49,592 nt of DNA from CAYQVO01 sp964421085 (GCA_964421085.1 CAYQVO010000030.1:1-49592); one strand, 5' to 3'. Positions 36,406 through 45,924 are shown, counted from the first letter of the stretch. Notes: a model not told the origin generated them from the sequence alone. A program made the numbers and translations.

Positions 36406-36518
36406 GTTGCTCTCCTGTATTCGATCTGTTCATCGTTGCACTCCCTGGACCCCGGGCATGCGCTCCAGTTCCGCTCCTGCGAAGCAGATACGGACGCATT
36501 TAAGGATCGCTGCTGCTT

Positions 36519-37115
36519 TTATTTCTTAGCCGGGTATTTCTTATCGAGTATCGCGTTCCACTTCTGGATGTTGACTTTTTCTTTCTCAAGCAGGGGCTTT
36601 GTGTCGCCGTGTATCGTCGCTTTGACTATCCTGTCGCCCTGTCTGATATTCTTCACGACATCCATTCCACCTGTAACTTTTCCGAACACACTGTGACGGC
36701 TGTCGAGATGAGGAGTGGCGTCAAGCGTGATGAAAAATTGACTGCCGTTCGTTCCGGGCCCTGCGTTCGCCATTGAAAGAATTCCGGCGGATGAGTGACG
36801 AAGATCCGGCGAAAACTCATCTTCGAACTGATATCCGGGTCCCCCTCTTCCACTGCCTTCCGGATCGCCGCCTTGAATTACGAATCCAGGAACCACCCGG
36901 TGGAACGTAACACCGTCATAGTATCCTCGCTGAACGAGGTTCACGAAACTTGCCACGGTCACCGGCGCCTTGTCGGCGGCCAGTTCAAGGTCAATCTTCC
37001 CCTTATCAGTTTCCAGCGTGCAGGTCAGGGATGCAGCAGTCGCAGTCGAAGTCATTGCCAGTATTCCTGTGAAAATAAAAAGAAAAAATAAGCGGCTAAT
37101 CAGTTTATCAAGCAT
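36519..37115 (-). CDS. Exported cyclophilin-type peptidyl-prolyl isomerase
   Basis: A 198-residue isomerase with an N-terminal signal peptide (about residues 8-28, ending TATAA) and so probably periplasmic, like PpiA. The cyclophilin core is clear: YYDGVTFHRVVPGFVIQGGD with the catalytic Arg, then GPGYQFEDEF, GILSMANAGPGTNGSQFFIT and HSVFGKVTGGMDVV. GGAGG lies ten bases before the ATG. It sits upstream of pheS on the same strand, 113 bases away, and is divergent from the DsbA-like gene, which suggests a shared envelope-folding theme on both sides of the intergenic region. Confidence 0.95.
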   Translation of the reverse strand: MLDKLISRLFFLFIFTGILAMTSTATAASLTCTLETDKGKIDLELAADKAPVTVASFVNLVQRGYYDGVTFHRVVPGFVIQGGDPEGSGRGGPGYQFEDEFSPDLRHSSAGILSMANAGPGTNGSQFFITLDATPHLDSRHSVFGKVTGGMDVVKNIRQGDRIVKATIHGDTKPLLEKEKVNIQKWNAILDKKYPAKK

Positions 37116-37224
37116 GTTATGCCTCCATCATTGTTACGCGGGCATTGCTCTAACCTAGTGAAAAAGGGGATGAGAGTCAAAGGGTCTCCAGATTGCACAG
37201 GGGCCCGGAAAATGCAGGAAGTAT

Positions 37225-37253
37225 TTGTGCATGTTAACTTTTTTTGGTATAGC
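37225..37253 (+). promoter_or_regulatory. Sigma-70-type promoter for the DsbA-like gene
   Basis: TTGTGC at 37225-37230 and TATAGC at 37248-37253 are separated by exactly 17 bases, 76 bases before the ATG at 37330. Confidence 0.5.
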
Positions 37254-37329
37254 ACAAGCCTGGCCGTCATTTTAAGTCCGGCTTTCAGCTGAATTTACTT
37301 CAGCGTCTGATTCTATAAGGGAGAAAACA

Positions 37330-38067
37330 ATGAGAATAACGAGCTTACTTTTTGCCGCAATGACCGCGCTGCTCAGCGGCGTCATGATGAATGCGGCATC
37401 CGCTCAGGACAAAGCTTTTGAAGACAACATGATGAAGTTCCTGCAGAGCGAGAAGGGACAGGATGCCCTTATCAACGCGATTCAGCAGGCTGCCCCCCGC
37501 AAGCAGCAGCAGCAGATGCAGAAGCAGTTCGAGGAGCAGATGAAAAATCCGGTAAGCGTAGATTACGGAAACAGCCCGGCAAAGGGTCCAAAGAATGCAA
37601 AGATCACAGTTGCGGAATTTTCGGATTTTGAGTGCCCGTTTTGCAAGCGCGGGCATGACACAATGAAAAAGCTTCTCGATGCCTATCCCGCCCAGGTCAA
37701 AGTCGTATTCAAGCATCGTCCTCTCCCGATGCATAAGAACGCCCGCGGCGCCTCGAAGGCCGCGTGGGCTGCGGGACAGCAGGGAAAGTTCTTTGAGATG
37801 GCCGATGTTCTTTTCTCGAACCAGCAGAAATTTGGTGAGGAGTTCTACCTGGCGCAGGCCAAAGTTCTTGGACTTAACGTCGACAAGTTCAAGAAAGACA
37901 TGGCGTCCGATGCGGCTGAAAAGGACATCAAGGCTGACGAAGCGCAGGCGGACAAGCTTAATGTCAATGGCACGCCTGGATTTTTCGTAAACGGAGTGTC
38001 GGTTCCCGGCGCCCAGCCGTTTGAGCAGTTCAAGATGATTATCGACAAGCTGCTGGAAAAGAAGTAG
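37330..38067 (+). CDS. Periplasmic DsbA-like thiol-disulfide oxidoreductase
   Basis: A 245-residue protein with a signal peptide (MRITSLLFAAMTALLSG, cleaved near ASAQ), a Gln-rich helical N-terminal segment (about 50-72) that may dimerise it, then a thioredoxin-fold domain of the DsbA/DsbG type (Thioredoxin_4). The active site is CPFC at residues 102-105, and the cis-proline loop is NGTPGFF near 215-221. It could form or isomerise disulfides in exported proteins, such as the Cys-rich surface proteins here. GGGAG lies upstream of the ATG. A strong terminator follows, so it is monocistronic. Confidence 0.92.
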   Translation: MRITSLLFAAMTALLSGVMMNAASAQDKAFEDNMMKFLQSEKGQDALINAIQQAAPRKQQQQMQKQFEEQMKNPVSVDYGNSPAKGPKNAKITVAEFSDFECPFCKRGHDTMKKLLDAYPAQVKVVFKHRPLPMHKNARGASKAAWAAGQQGKFFEMADVLFSNQQKFGEEFYLAQAKVLGLNVDKFKKDMASDAAEKDIKADEAQADKLNVNGTPGFFVNGVSVPGAQPFEQFKMIIDKLLEKK

Positions 38068-38088
38068 AAACTGCCTGTATTGCCTGAC

Positions 38089-38116
38089 AAAAGGCGGCGC
38101 AAGCCGCCTTTTTTTT
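38089..38116 (+). terminator. Rho-independent terminator of the DsbA-like gene
   Basis: A GC-rich stem AAAAGGCGGC (38089-38098) pairs with GCCGCCTTTT (38103-38112) around the four-base loop GCAA and runs into eight T. It lies 21 bases after the stop codon. Confidence 0.92.
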
Positions 38117-38177
38117 CCCCGAATGCGTCCTCCCCGGCCGGTTTTTCCATAACAAACAAGAGGAAGTATTTTCGAGC

Positions 38178-41100
38178 ATGACAAACACTCGCGCAAATCC
38201 AGGTCCACACGAAGAGGGACGCGAAGTGCCTGGATTAAACCTTACGGACGTAGAATTCAATCAGGACTGGATGCAGAAACTCAGGCACTGGCCGGTTCTG
38301 GGGAAAATAGCCTCCGAACTGGCCGGTCTGCTTGAAGCGTGGAAGGATGAACTTGCGCGGATTCAGGAAGCTTCCCGGCCGCGCGCAGGAGGCCTTACAG
38401 ACTTCACTAGAGAGAGCATAAGGCTGAAGCTTGAAGAAGCTTTCGGGGCGAGTCTGGGAGACCGGGTAATCAGAATCGTTGCAGGTGATGATGACCGGGT
38501 TACGCCCGCAGGAGATTCATTCCCCCATGCCGCGGTGATGACCCAGAATGAAGTTATTTTAAACGAGAGTGTTTTTTCTTCGCAGCCTGGCGGCGGCAGC
38601 GGCCGGCCCGCGCCTTCCGGCACGCTGACAAAAATTTTACTCGGGATGGTCCAGCCTGAGGAGCGGTGGTCGGAAGCGTGGGTCACAGCAGGGGTCCATG
38701 CCGCCCTGGTGCACGAGCGGAACTTCCCCGTTGTGACACGAATGAGAAACTTCTTCTCGATAACGCGGAGAGTGCTCAGGCTTCGGGAAGAGGATATCGA
38801 GAAATGCATTCTCAACTGCCTTACGCTCTATTTCTTTCGGGAACATCTTCCCGATGCCCGGGATCCGCTCATTCTTCGGCCCGAGGTTCTCCTGGATTTT
38901 TTCATTCAGCCGCATAAGCGCGAGTTCGTGAACCAGGTTTACAATGCCGCGCAGGAATATCACGACCGAAATGGGTCACTTGACATATTCCATAGAGCGA
39001 CGGAAGCAGCATATGCAGCAGCTCTCCATCTTAAGCAGGGCGCCGACTGCATATCCGCGCTTTTATTTAAAGGCATTCCGCACGAAAGAGCGCAAAGACT
39101 AGTGAAGGAGTTGTCGAACGGCAACATCCCGCGAGGTTCAATCGCGGACGGAATGATGCGGCTTCTTGATGCCGGCGCTGAAGCAGCCTCTTTTTCGCTG
39201 CAGCCGATGACCTTGCAGCCGGACGCAGCGCTTCGCCCATCGTATGAAGTGAAGACCATGATCAGTTTCTTTGCGGTGCACATCCGTAATCTTGCAAAAC
39301 TCCACTCATGCAAGGTCGGCGATCTGTTCGCGCTCTGTCTGGCAGGATCAATTACCGATGCAATCGCGCTTTCGGAACACCACGAGGAAGACCGGAAAAA
39401 CAGGGAAACCCATATCAAGGCATTCTTCGGAACAATGGCCGCCATTCTGGGAGCTGAAGATTTCCATGAGGCCTTATATGACATCCTGGCCGCCGTCACT
39501 TCGCCTGACAAATGCGACGAAATGCTGACGGCTGTCACGGAAGAACGAGGCACCCGCACTCAGGCGGCACGTTTCGTGGATGAGACAGCGCCGGAATTAG
39601 CGCGTCATATCGGCGAATGGTGCAGCAAAAGAAAGCGCAGGGCTGCGGCAGTTGTGGTGAAAAACCTTTCGGAAGCGCTGTACATCGCGGGATTACCAAA
39701 GAATGAGCGGATGAGTCTCGGCTATGAGGGAGACATCTTTGTCGTGGGGGATATCAAGAGCGATTCGAGCATTCTTTCGAAAGAAGAACAAATCAGAAAG
39801 ACCTGGAAGAGATTCTTGCGCTTCTGTGCTGATGACAAGTGGATTCAGCGGAGAGCCGCTTCTCACTTCAATCCGGAGCGTTTTCTCGAAAGCCTTATTG
39901 AACGCCCCCGGACGGCGCGGGTGGATGAATGGATGCAGGAGAATGGTCTTCCTGCGACGCAGTCTTCCGATGCGGTAATGTCGGCGGCGCCCTGGCTTCA
40001 TTGCAGGGCTTTCGGAGGTGAGTTTACCGAAGCCGTGCTCGATGGCCTGTCGCTTCATGCGCTCGCGCTCGACCTGATCCGCTGGGCAATCGTCGTTCCA
40101 AAGGGATTAAACGCGGATTTGGAAGGGCTTTCAAAACTGGTTTCAAGTTTTTTCCGCGGAAAAGAAGTCCCGGACTGGGATCGAAGTTTTGAGAATATAT
40201 GTTACAGCATGACCCGCAACGGAGTGCTCTGCCTTGTGCACAATAAGTTCATCATGATGCTCGAAGGTCAGCCGGGTCGCGATATTCAGGTGTCGGAAGT
40301 TCAGGTGATTCAGGCGCCGCATGGGGACAGAAGTATTTCGGCGCCTGTTCCCGGCTGGCTGCCTCATGCCTACTACAAACTCAAAATCGGCCAGGAGCCG
40401 GACTTTCTTGATGCTCGTTTTGAAAGAAGCTTCGAATGGCGGGATAATCTGCGGCGATTACTTGAAAGCATAGGCCACTCCTTATATGTGTGCGTGGAAT
40501 TTTCGCCCCGGTTATGGGAGGAACTCAAATCGCAGTTTTCGAGCCTTGAGTCATTCCAGCCGCTTTCTCTCCCGGGGGCCTCTGTCCAGTTTCCGTTGAC
40601 TCTTTCAAACATGCGGCGGGGAACCCGGCTCACGGTGAGAGATGCTGTCGCTGCGTTAAGTCTCCGCACCGGCATTCCCGTGGAGGTTCTGGCGGGGCTG
40701 AGCTGGCCTATCGTGAGAAAAGTGGGTGATCGTCCCGGAGAGATGGGCCTCGATGAACCTGTAAGCGATGGAGACAGGTTCCGGCTGTCTTCGGAAATCA
40801 GGCGGAGCGAATGGAGTCCCACACTCAATGCGCCCTCCTTCCCGCTTCAGGCTGTCGATTTATTACTGAAAGACGGGAGCCCCGAAGAGGACCCGGGAAG
40901 AAAGAATGTTGAGAGAGTTTTCTGCAGCGGCGCTCCTGCGTCCGGATTCAACTGGCGAAGTGAGCTGGAACTCAGGCTTGCTCTTCTGGATTTCGCATTG
41001 ATTCGGTCTCTGGCGAATCAGACCGGCGTCAAAGAGGCGCTCGAAATAGTCGAAAAAGCCGGGCAAAAACCCGGAGTGAACCACGAACTCGTTATGGAAG

Positions 41101-41813
41101 AACTGCACGAGTTTCTTCGATATCTTGATGATAAGCTTCGCCCCGTATACCTGCTTGCGGAGAGAGGAGAAAGCGCGTTCATTGCGGATATGAGGACGTT
41201 CAAAAACGCGCGATATGTCAAAACAGCCATTACTCTTGATGCTCGCGGCAATGTGGAAATCGAAACGGACGAAAGCGTTCAGGGAAGCCTTGCCTCCATA
41301 CTCGAGATGATTGCTGCGGCGAGAGCCGGCGGTCTTCCGGACATACGATCGGCCGAAGGAACGCCGAATCCGGATGGAGGCACAAAACTCAGGATAACCT
41401 GGAAAGACGCTTCGCTTGCCGAAGGGGATCTCAATTTTGCCCGGCGCCTTCTGATTAGAAGACGGGGCGGCGGCCCCCATCCGGCCGGCAGAGCCCTGAG
41501 GATTAAAACGAATGTCCGGGATCGTCCTGAAGGACTTCTGCATTTTCTCCGGTTCCTTGACGAATGGAACTTTAATATTATGTCGTTCGAAGTCCAGGAG
41601 GGGGACTCCCCGGATTCATTCACTGTTTTGTCGGACCGTTCCATGGAATCTGCTTCGACCAGGGAAATTTCGGACCGGCTTAATGCAGACCTTGATTCCC
41701 GCGAACCCAGAATTTCGCTGCCGGATAGAGTGAAGGTCAGCACAACTAAACCGATTGACCCTCCGATCCGTGATGGCGCAAAAATTACTATCCGCAGGCG
41801 TTCGAAAAGATAG
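38178..41813 (+). CDS. Divergent, probably catalytically dead long RelA/SpoT homolog (pseudo-RSH)
   Basis: A soluble 1211-residue protein. I read the domain order of a long RelA/SpoT (RSH) protein. Residues about 250-300 align with the HD hydrolase start: VYNAAQEYH, IFHRATEAAYAAALHL, then SALLFKGI where RSH has ALLHDVV, so the HD pair is FK. Residues 356-450 match the helical part, but the usual LADRLHN is LCLAGSITD. Residues about 575-710 follow the synthetase (ERPRTARVDEWMQENG; RNGVLCLVH for NGYQSLH; SEVQV for EVQIRT) with the nucleotide-binding Lys, Arg and Tyr lost. HAYYKLK then SFEWRDNLRRLLE (730-763), a TGS-like domain (about 805-872) and an ACT-like domain (about 1105-1175, DRPEGLLHFLRFL) complete it. 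An N-terminal extension of about 240 residues is unique. Homology is my manual alignment. Confidence 0.7.
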   Translation: MTNTRANPGPHEEGREVPGLNLTDVEFNQDWMQKLRHWPVLGKIASELAGLLEAWKDELARIQEASRPRAGGLTDFTRESIRLKLEEAFGASLGDRVIRIVAGDDDRVTPAGDSFPHAAVMTQNEVILNESVFSSQPGGGSGRPAPSGTLTKILLGMVQPEERWSEAWVTAGVHAALVHERNFPVVTRMRNFFSITRRVLRLREEDIEKCILNCLTLYFFREHLPDARDPLILRPEVLLDFFIQPHKREFVNQVYNAAQEYHDRNGSLDIFHRATEAAYAAALHLKQGADCISALLFKGIPHERAQRLVKELSNGNIPRGSIADGMMRLLDAGAEAASFSLQPMTLQPDAALRPSYEVKTMISFFAVHIRNLAKLHSCKVGDLFALCLAGSITDAIALSEHHEEDRKNRETHIKAFFGTMAAILGAEDFHEALYDILAAVTSPDKCDEMLTAVTEERGTRTQAARFVDETAPELARHIGEWCSKRKRRAAAVVVKNLSEALYIAGLPKNERMSLGYEGDIFVVGDIKSDSSILSKEEQIRKTWKRFLRFCADDKWIQRRAASHFNPERFLESLIERPRTARVDEWMQENGLPATQSSDAVMSAAPWLHCRAFGGEFTEAVLDGLSLHALALDLIRWAIVVPKGLNADLEGLSKLVSSFFRGKEVPDWDRSFENICYSMTRNGVLCLVHNKFIMMLEGQPGRDIQVSEVQVIQAPHGDRSISAPVPGWLPHAYYKLKIGQEPDFLDARFERSFEWRDNLRRLLESIGHSLYVCVEFSPRLWEELKSQFSSLESFQPLSLPGASVQFPLTLSNMRRGTRLTVRDAVAALSLRTGIPVEVLAGLSWPIVRKVGDRPGEMGLDEPVSDGDRFRLSSEIRRSEWSPTLNAPSFPLQAVDLLLKDGSPEEDPGRKNVERVFCSGAPASGFNWRSELELRLALLDFALIRSLANQTGVKEALEIVEKAGQKPGVNHELVMEELHEFLRYLDDKLRPVYLLAERGESAFIADMRTFKNARYVKTAITLDARGNVEIETDESVQGSLASILEMIAAARAGGLPDIRSAEGTPNPDGGTKLRITWKDASLAEGDLNFARRLLIRRRGGGPHPAGRALRIKTNVRDRPEGLLHFLRFLDEWNFNIMSFEVQEGDSPDSFTVLSDRSMESASTREISDRLNADLDSREPRISLPDRVKVSTTKPIDPPIRDGAKITIRRRSKR

Positions 41814-41822
41814 CGCCCCGCT

Positions 41823-42401
41823 CTATTCCAGTTCCTTCTTCCCCTTCTCTTCCAGAATTTCATCCTCGAATATCGGGCCGCCTACCAGAGGCTGTACGCG
41901 GTATTTGCCGTGCGTGTCGTAACTGTCCGTACTTGGAGTATTAAGATAGAAAAGCGCGACGCGCGCGATCTTCATGCGTGGATAAAGAAGCACGGCATTT
42001 GCTCCGTGATTTGCGACTTCGAGCGTAACCGTCCTGTTCCTGTGGCCGGGATAAACGAGCATCGCAGTCTGAACGATTGTCAGTCCGACACGTGCCAGCG
42101 TGCTCCGTCCCTCAATGAAAAATCCAAGACTCGGGCCGACAGTAACGGATTGATACGTGTGTCCCAGCAGAAACTCGCCGGGCTGCATGCAGTAAGGTTT
42201 GTCGTCGGTAATAAGAATCTCTTCATACTGAGGCGCAATCCGGTTCTTCACGTCCACTACGGCGCCCGGTCTCGGCTTCAGAAGATGCTCTCCAAGGTGA
42301 AGAGTGAGGCCCGCACCCCTGAGATATTCCGGATAAAAGGGATTTATCACAAGTTCCCCTTTTTCCAGTATTCTCTTGATATCTTCGTTTGACAGCATCA
42401 T
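41823..42401 (-). CDS. dcd: dCTP deaminase family protein
   Basis: A 192-residue trimeric enzyme of the dCTP deaminase/dUTPase fold that converts dCTP to dUTP for thymidylate synthesis. Visible motifs are INPFYPEYLRGAGLTLHLGE, the substrate-binding GRSTLARVGL (catalytic-site Ser and Arg) and TVTLEVANHG, which carries the catalytic Glu. In the deaminase A...DPGFEG-like position it has AMLVYPGHRNR, somewhat altered. The bifunctional deaminase-dUTPase form cannot be excluded. It overlaps the AMIN-domain gene by ATGA and converges with the pseudo-RSH gene, nine bases apart. Confidence 0.88.
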   Translation of the reverse strand: MMLSNEDIKRILEKGELVINPFYPEYLRGAGLTLHLGEHLLKPRPGAVVDVKNRIAPQYEEILITDDKPYCMQPGEFLLGHTYQSVTVGPSLGFFIEGRSTLARVGLTIVQTAMLVYPGHRNRTVTLEVANHGANAVLLYPRMKIARVALFYLNTPSTDSYDTHGKYRVQPLVGGPIFEDEILEEKGKKELE

Positions 42402-43336
42402 TTGTTTTCCGTCACCTTCACCCGGATTTCAGTCCCGTTGCGGAAAGCCGAGAGCCGCTCAGTCCTCGACACATATATCCAGAGAAGAAGATCCCCTTTC
42501 TCGCTCGCGCCCTTCACGACATTTATCCCCGGAAACCCTTCCGGAGGATAATTGGGAAGAAGGAGATGATTTCCCGCGACGGTGCATTCAGGCACTGTGA
42601 GAAGATACGATTCCTTCTCCTTGCTCAGTCTAAAGCTTGATTCTTTCGTGAGCGAGAGCCGAAGCATGGGTTCGGGCGCAGGCTGGAAATCAATCGATGT
42701 CAGAGCCCTGACATCTGACGGAACCGGAGACAAAGTCCCTGAAGGTTCAGGAGCAGGCGGCGACGCAGGAGTCTCAGCCGGTGTGGCTGCAGGCGTCAGC
42801 GTCGTCATCTCCGGCTCGACAGCCGGGGGCGCGGGAGTCTCAGGAACAGAGGAAGAGGCTTCAGGCACAGGAGTTTGAGTGGGAGTCTCTTTCGGCATGA
42901 GCGCAAGAACATCGGATTTGAGTCCGGCAGAGAACGAGAACGAATTTCCTTCCTGACTCGTGGAATATTCGGGGATACTGCCGATCTTGAGATCAAGGAC
43001 AATTCTGACCTTGGCGGGCGAGACCGCTATTCGCACACCTTTCAAAATCTTGTTGTACGGCAGGGGCGGACTTTTATGCGATTTGAGTTTGAGGCCCTTG
43101 AAATCCATCACTATGCGCGGCGGTTTTTCCAGAGGGAAAACCTCGGCAGAAAAAGGCGCGGTCGAACGAAGAAGCAAGGTAAATGAATCTTTCGTTCCCT
43201 GCAAAGTTACCGGCGTCTGTTTGTTTCCAAACTCACACTTGAAGCCCGCGTTCTTCGAGTCAGCTCTGAGGGACGATGCAGATAAAGAAAGAAAGAACAA
43301 CAGCGCACAGGCAATCAGGCGAAACCGGGAGTCCAT
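42398..43336 (-). CDS. Exported AMIN-domain protein with Pro-rich linker
   Basis: A 312-residue periplasmic protein. After a signal peptide (about residues 5-25) comes an AMIN domain (about 60-145): APFSAEVFPLEKPPRIVMDF, KILKGVRIAV and KVRIVLDL are characteristic. AMIN domains direct proteins such as AmiC or PilQ to peptidoglycan or polar sites. A Pro/Thr/Glu/Ala-rich linker (about 155-205) leads to a second beta-rich domain (about 215-310) that resembles another AMIN-like fold. No amidase or secretin domain follows. It may help place the pilus machinery, given the PilP-like gene nearby, but this is inference. Confidence 0.82.
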   Translation of the reverse strand: MDSRFRLIACALLFFLSLSASSLRADSKNAGFKCEFGNKQTPVTLQGTKDSFTLLLRSTAPFSAEVFPLEKPPRIVMDFKGLKLKSHKSPPLPYNKILKGVRIAVSPAKVRIVLDLKIGSIPEYSTSQEGNSFSFSAGLKSDVLALMPKETPTQTPVPEASSSVPETPAPPAVEPEMTTLTPAATPAETPASPPAPEPSGTLSPVPSDVRALTSIDFQPAPEPMLRLSLTKESSFRLSKEKESYLLTVPECTVAGNHLLLPNYPPEGFPGINVVKGASEKGDLLLWIYVSRTERLSAFRNGTEIRVKVTENK

Positions 43337-43401
43337 GAGCTGAGGTTATAGCCTGAAAATCCCCCCGAGTGCAATCAGCGCGTTTCGCAGACATTGAGAG
43401 G

Positions 43402-44202
43402 TCAGTTTAAATCAGCGAAAAAATCCTTGTGCCCATGGCCGCCGCTATCTTCCTTGCCGCGGCCGAAAGTCCGTGAAGGCGGGGCTGACAGCTCGGCCAC
43501 ATCGCGTCCAATCGACTCGATATGTTCCCGCTGGTTCTGCAGCGCCTGTTTTTCAAAGACTACCAGAGCCGCCGGGAATTGACTTGTGAGAACATAGTGT
43601 CTCTCCTCCTTGAGCTTATCCACGCAGCTGAAATAAACCGCGCGACGTGAAGAATATTCACCTTCACCGTCGGGACTCCTGCCCTCAATTCTTATCCTGT
43701 CGTTGAGCAGGTACCCGAATGACAGTTCGGCGCCTCCGGGCCTCTCACTCATCATGATTATGCAGTCTGCGAAGAGCGCGATCCACACTTCTGCCTGTTT
43801 GTGATCGGCAATCTGGGCTTCAAGTTCCTCGGTGCGGTGGTCATCATCAAAGACGGTTTCAAGCGTTCCCCGGAACATGAGAACCACCCTCATATCCTTG
43901 CTGCCGGCCGCATATGCGAAGCGTCGCGCAGCAGATTTCGCGGCCATGTATTCGAGCATGGTTTTTGGCCGGAGTGCGCGCCATCGCTTCCCGGACGCGA
44001 ACTGAAACACGAATGGAGCAGTCATGAAAGAGCCCCACATGAGCCAGCTCAAGTTGAGTCCGACAGCTATTGTGCAGAGAATAATGAGTGAAATAACGGT
44101 CGCAAGAACGCCGGTAGCATGCGCATTGTTCATCATCGCGAGTTTCTCTTCCGGCGGAATCTGTCTCCAGACCTCGGAACTATCGGGAATTTCAAACGCC
44201 AT
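43402..44202 (-). CDS. Uncharacterised inner-membrane protein
   Basis: The ATG at 44202 is preferred to a TTG two codons earlier; a GGGG purine tract lies upstream. The 266-residue product has two adjacent transmembrane helices (about residues 32-53 and 56-75) and a large cytosolic region. A strand pattern around residues 135-195 (VWIALFADCIIMMSE, then LLNDRIRIEG) hints at a PH-like fold comparable in layout to the protein at 15424-16029, but sequence similarity is not evident. The tail is His/Gly/Lys-rich. Function unknown. Confidence 0.65.
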   Translation of the reverse strand: MAFEIPDSSEVWRQIPPEEKLAMMNNAHATGVLATVISLIILCTIAVGLNLSWLMWGSFMTAPFVFQFASGKRWRALRPKTMLEYMAAKSAARRFAYAAGSKDMRVVLMFRGTLETVFDDDHRTEELEAQIADHKQAEVWIALFADCIIMMSERPGGAELSFGYLLNDRIRIEGRSPDGEGEYSSRRAVYFSCVDKLKEERHYVLTSQFPAALVVFEKQALQNQREHIESIGRDVAELSAPPSRTFGRGKEDSGGHGHKDFFADLN

Positions 44203-44335
44203 CCTCAAACCCCGGCAATAATTGCCCTTTAAATCACAATTTCGGCGTAATTAAGTCCTTGCTTTACAGGCACTTGCACGCCGAAGCCCGGCTTCTGAGC
44301 ATTATCTGCATATTACGGGCCAGACGGAGCCCTGA

Positions 44336-45901
44336 GTGACAGCAGAAAAGGAAACTTTTCCTCCCGATCTGCGATACACAAGTATGCTTGCACGTGTAAA
44401 AACAAGCGCACTCGCAGGAATCGACGCGCTTCCCATAGAAGTCGAAGTGGAGGCTCAGTCCGGCTCAAATGGATTCAACATCATCGGTCTGGCCGATAAT
44501 GCCGTTAAGGAATCCAGAGGCAGGATTACCGCAGCTCTGCATAATTCAGGGTTTGAAACACCTGAGCAGATTCTCGTAAATCTTGCGCCCGCTGAGCTTA
44601 AGAAAGAAGGCTCAGCGTTTGATCTTCCGATTGCTGTCGGAATTCTCGCTGCCTCAGGACAGCTCCCCTCGAGACATCTCTCAGACGCTTCTTTTCACGG
44701 CGAACTCTCTCTCGATGGGCGGATAAAGAACATAAACGGAAGCATCGCCTACGCTGCTCTGAACGCAAAACTGCATATTCCTCACATTGTGCTGCCACGA
44801 TTAAATGCAGTTGAGGCACGCCTCATACCATCTATCCGGACAGTGGCGGTCGCAAGCCTGCACGAGACGGCGGCGTTTCTTCTCGACAAGTCTTTCGACG
44901 AAAGCATCCCTCCGGATGAGCCAGTCACAATTCCGCGCCGGTCAGAGGCCGCCTTCGCGGACGTCCGTGGACAGGATGGCGCAAAGCGCGCGCTCTTCAT
45001 AGCAGCTGCCGGCGGACACAATGTTCTTATGATTGGTCCCCCCGGCTGCGGGAAAAGCATGCTTGCAAGCCGGTTCCCGTCCCTCCTGCCGCCTCTCAGG
45101 GAGCAGGAGATGCTCGAGGTAATCCGCATACACAGTGTGGCAGGGATGGATATTCAGCAGTTTCTCCCCGGAACGCGTCCTTTCCGGGCCCCCCACTATC
45201 ATGTGAGTCCTCAGGCACTTGTGGGCGGCGGTTCCTTTCCGAGACCGGGCGAGATCAGCCTCGCGCATCATGGAGTGCTGTTCCTCGATGAATTTCCGGA
45301 GTTCCAGCGTCCTGCGCTCGAAGCTCTTCGACTCCCTCTTGAATCAGGAATAATCGAAGTAACACGGGCAAAAGCGGCTCTTCGGTTCCCGGCAAGGTTT
45401 CAGCTCATTGCGGCTATGAATCCCTGCCCGTGCGGCAGGCTCGGCATGGAAGGCGCACACTGTTTCTGCTCTCCTCTCATGCTTCAGAATTATGTGAAAC
45501 GGCTCTCCCAGCCCATTCTCGATCGAATCGATCTTCACGTTGAACTCCACCGCGTGTCGTTCAATGAAATGGCGAAAACTGGTTCGGATAGCGGCGGTGA
45601 AACGTCCTCTGAAACGATCAATGAGCTTCACGAAATGCAGATCAAAAGAAGCGGGACCCTCAACGCCTGGCTGTCCAGCCGGTCTGTTCTTAGTGAATTT
45701 CAACGGGGCTCCGGATCATCGCGCGCGTTTCTGGAAAAGGCTCACCGGAAGCTTGGGCTCAGCGCGAGAGGAATTATCAAAGTGCTGAAGGTTGCGCGCA
45801 CCATTGCAGACCTCGAAGGCGCAAGTGTGGTGATAGAGCCTCATATCGCGGAGGCTATCAGTTACAGATCGCTCGAGCGCATGGAGAAATTATTCCGATA
45901 G
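44336..45901 (+). CDS. comM: ComM/YifB-family AAA+ ATPase (Mg-chelatase-like)
   Basis: ComM is a hexameric helicase that drives branch migration during natural transformation. The 521-residue protein has the ComM N-terminal domain (MLARVKTSALAGIDALPIEV, then IIGLADNAVKESRGRI), Walker A GPPGCGKS near residue 234, Walker B LFLDEFPEF, NPCPCGRLGMEG and the C-terminal Mg_chelatase_C region with ARGIIKVLKVARTIADL. GGAG lies seven bases before the GTG at 44336; the family often starts at the ATG at 44384, which has no ribosome site. Its presence, with pilus genes, hints at competence. Confidence 0.93.
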   Translation: MTAEKETFPPDLRYTSMLARVKTSALAGIDALPIEVEVEAQSGSNGFNIIGLADNAVKESRGRITAALHNSGFETPEQILVNLAPAELKKEGSAFDLPIAVGILAASGQLPSRHLSDASFHGELSLDGRIKNINGSIAYAALNAKLHIPHIVLPRLNAVEARLIPSIRTVAVASLHETAAFLLDKSFDESIPPDEPVTIPRRSEAAFADVRGQDGAKRALFIAAAGGHNVLMIGPPGCGKSMLASRFPSLLPPLREQEMLEVIRIHSVAGMDIQQFLPGTRPFRAPHYHVSPQALVGGGSFPRPGEISLAHHGVLFLDEFPEFQRPALEALRLPLESGIIEVTRAKAALRFPARFQLIAAMNPCPCGRLGMEGAHCFCSPLMLQNYVKRLSQPILDRIDLHVELHRVSFNEMAKTGSDSGGETSSETINELHEMQIKRSGTLNAWLSSRSVLSEFQRGSGSSRAFLEKAHRKLGLSARGIIKVLKVARTIADLEGASVVIEPHIAEAISYRSLERMEKLFR

Positions 45902-45924
45902 AGACGACGGACTGATGTTCCCTG

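Noticed and set aside
37345..38208. 287-codon minus-strand open frame
   Set aside because: Antisense to the DsbA-like gene; it also crosses that gene's promoter side and terminator.
38178..41813. Large NAD-glutamate dehydrogenase or another giant ACT-domain enzyme
   Set aside because: Length and a C-terminal ACT domain suggested it at first, but no dehydrogenase Rossmann motif is present and the central blocks follow RelA/SpoT.
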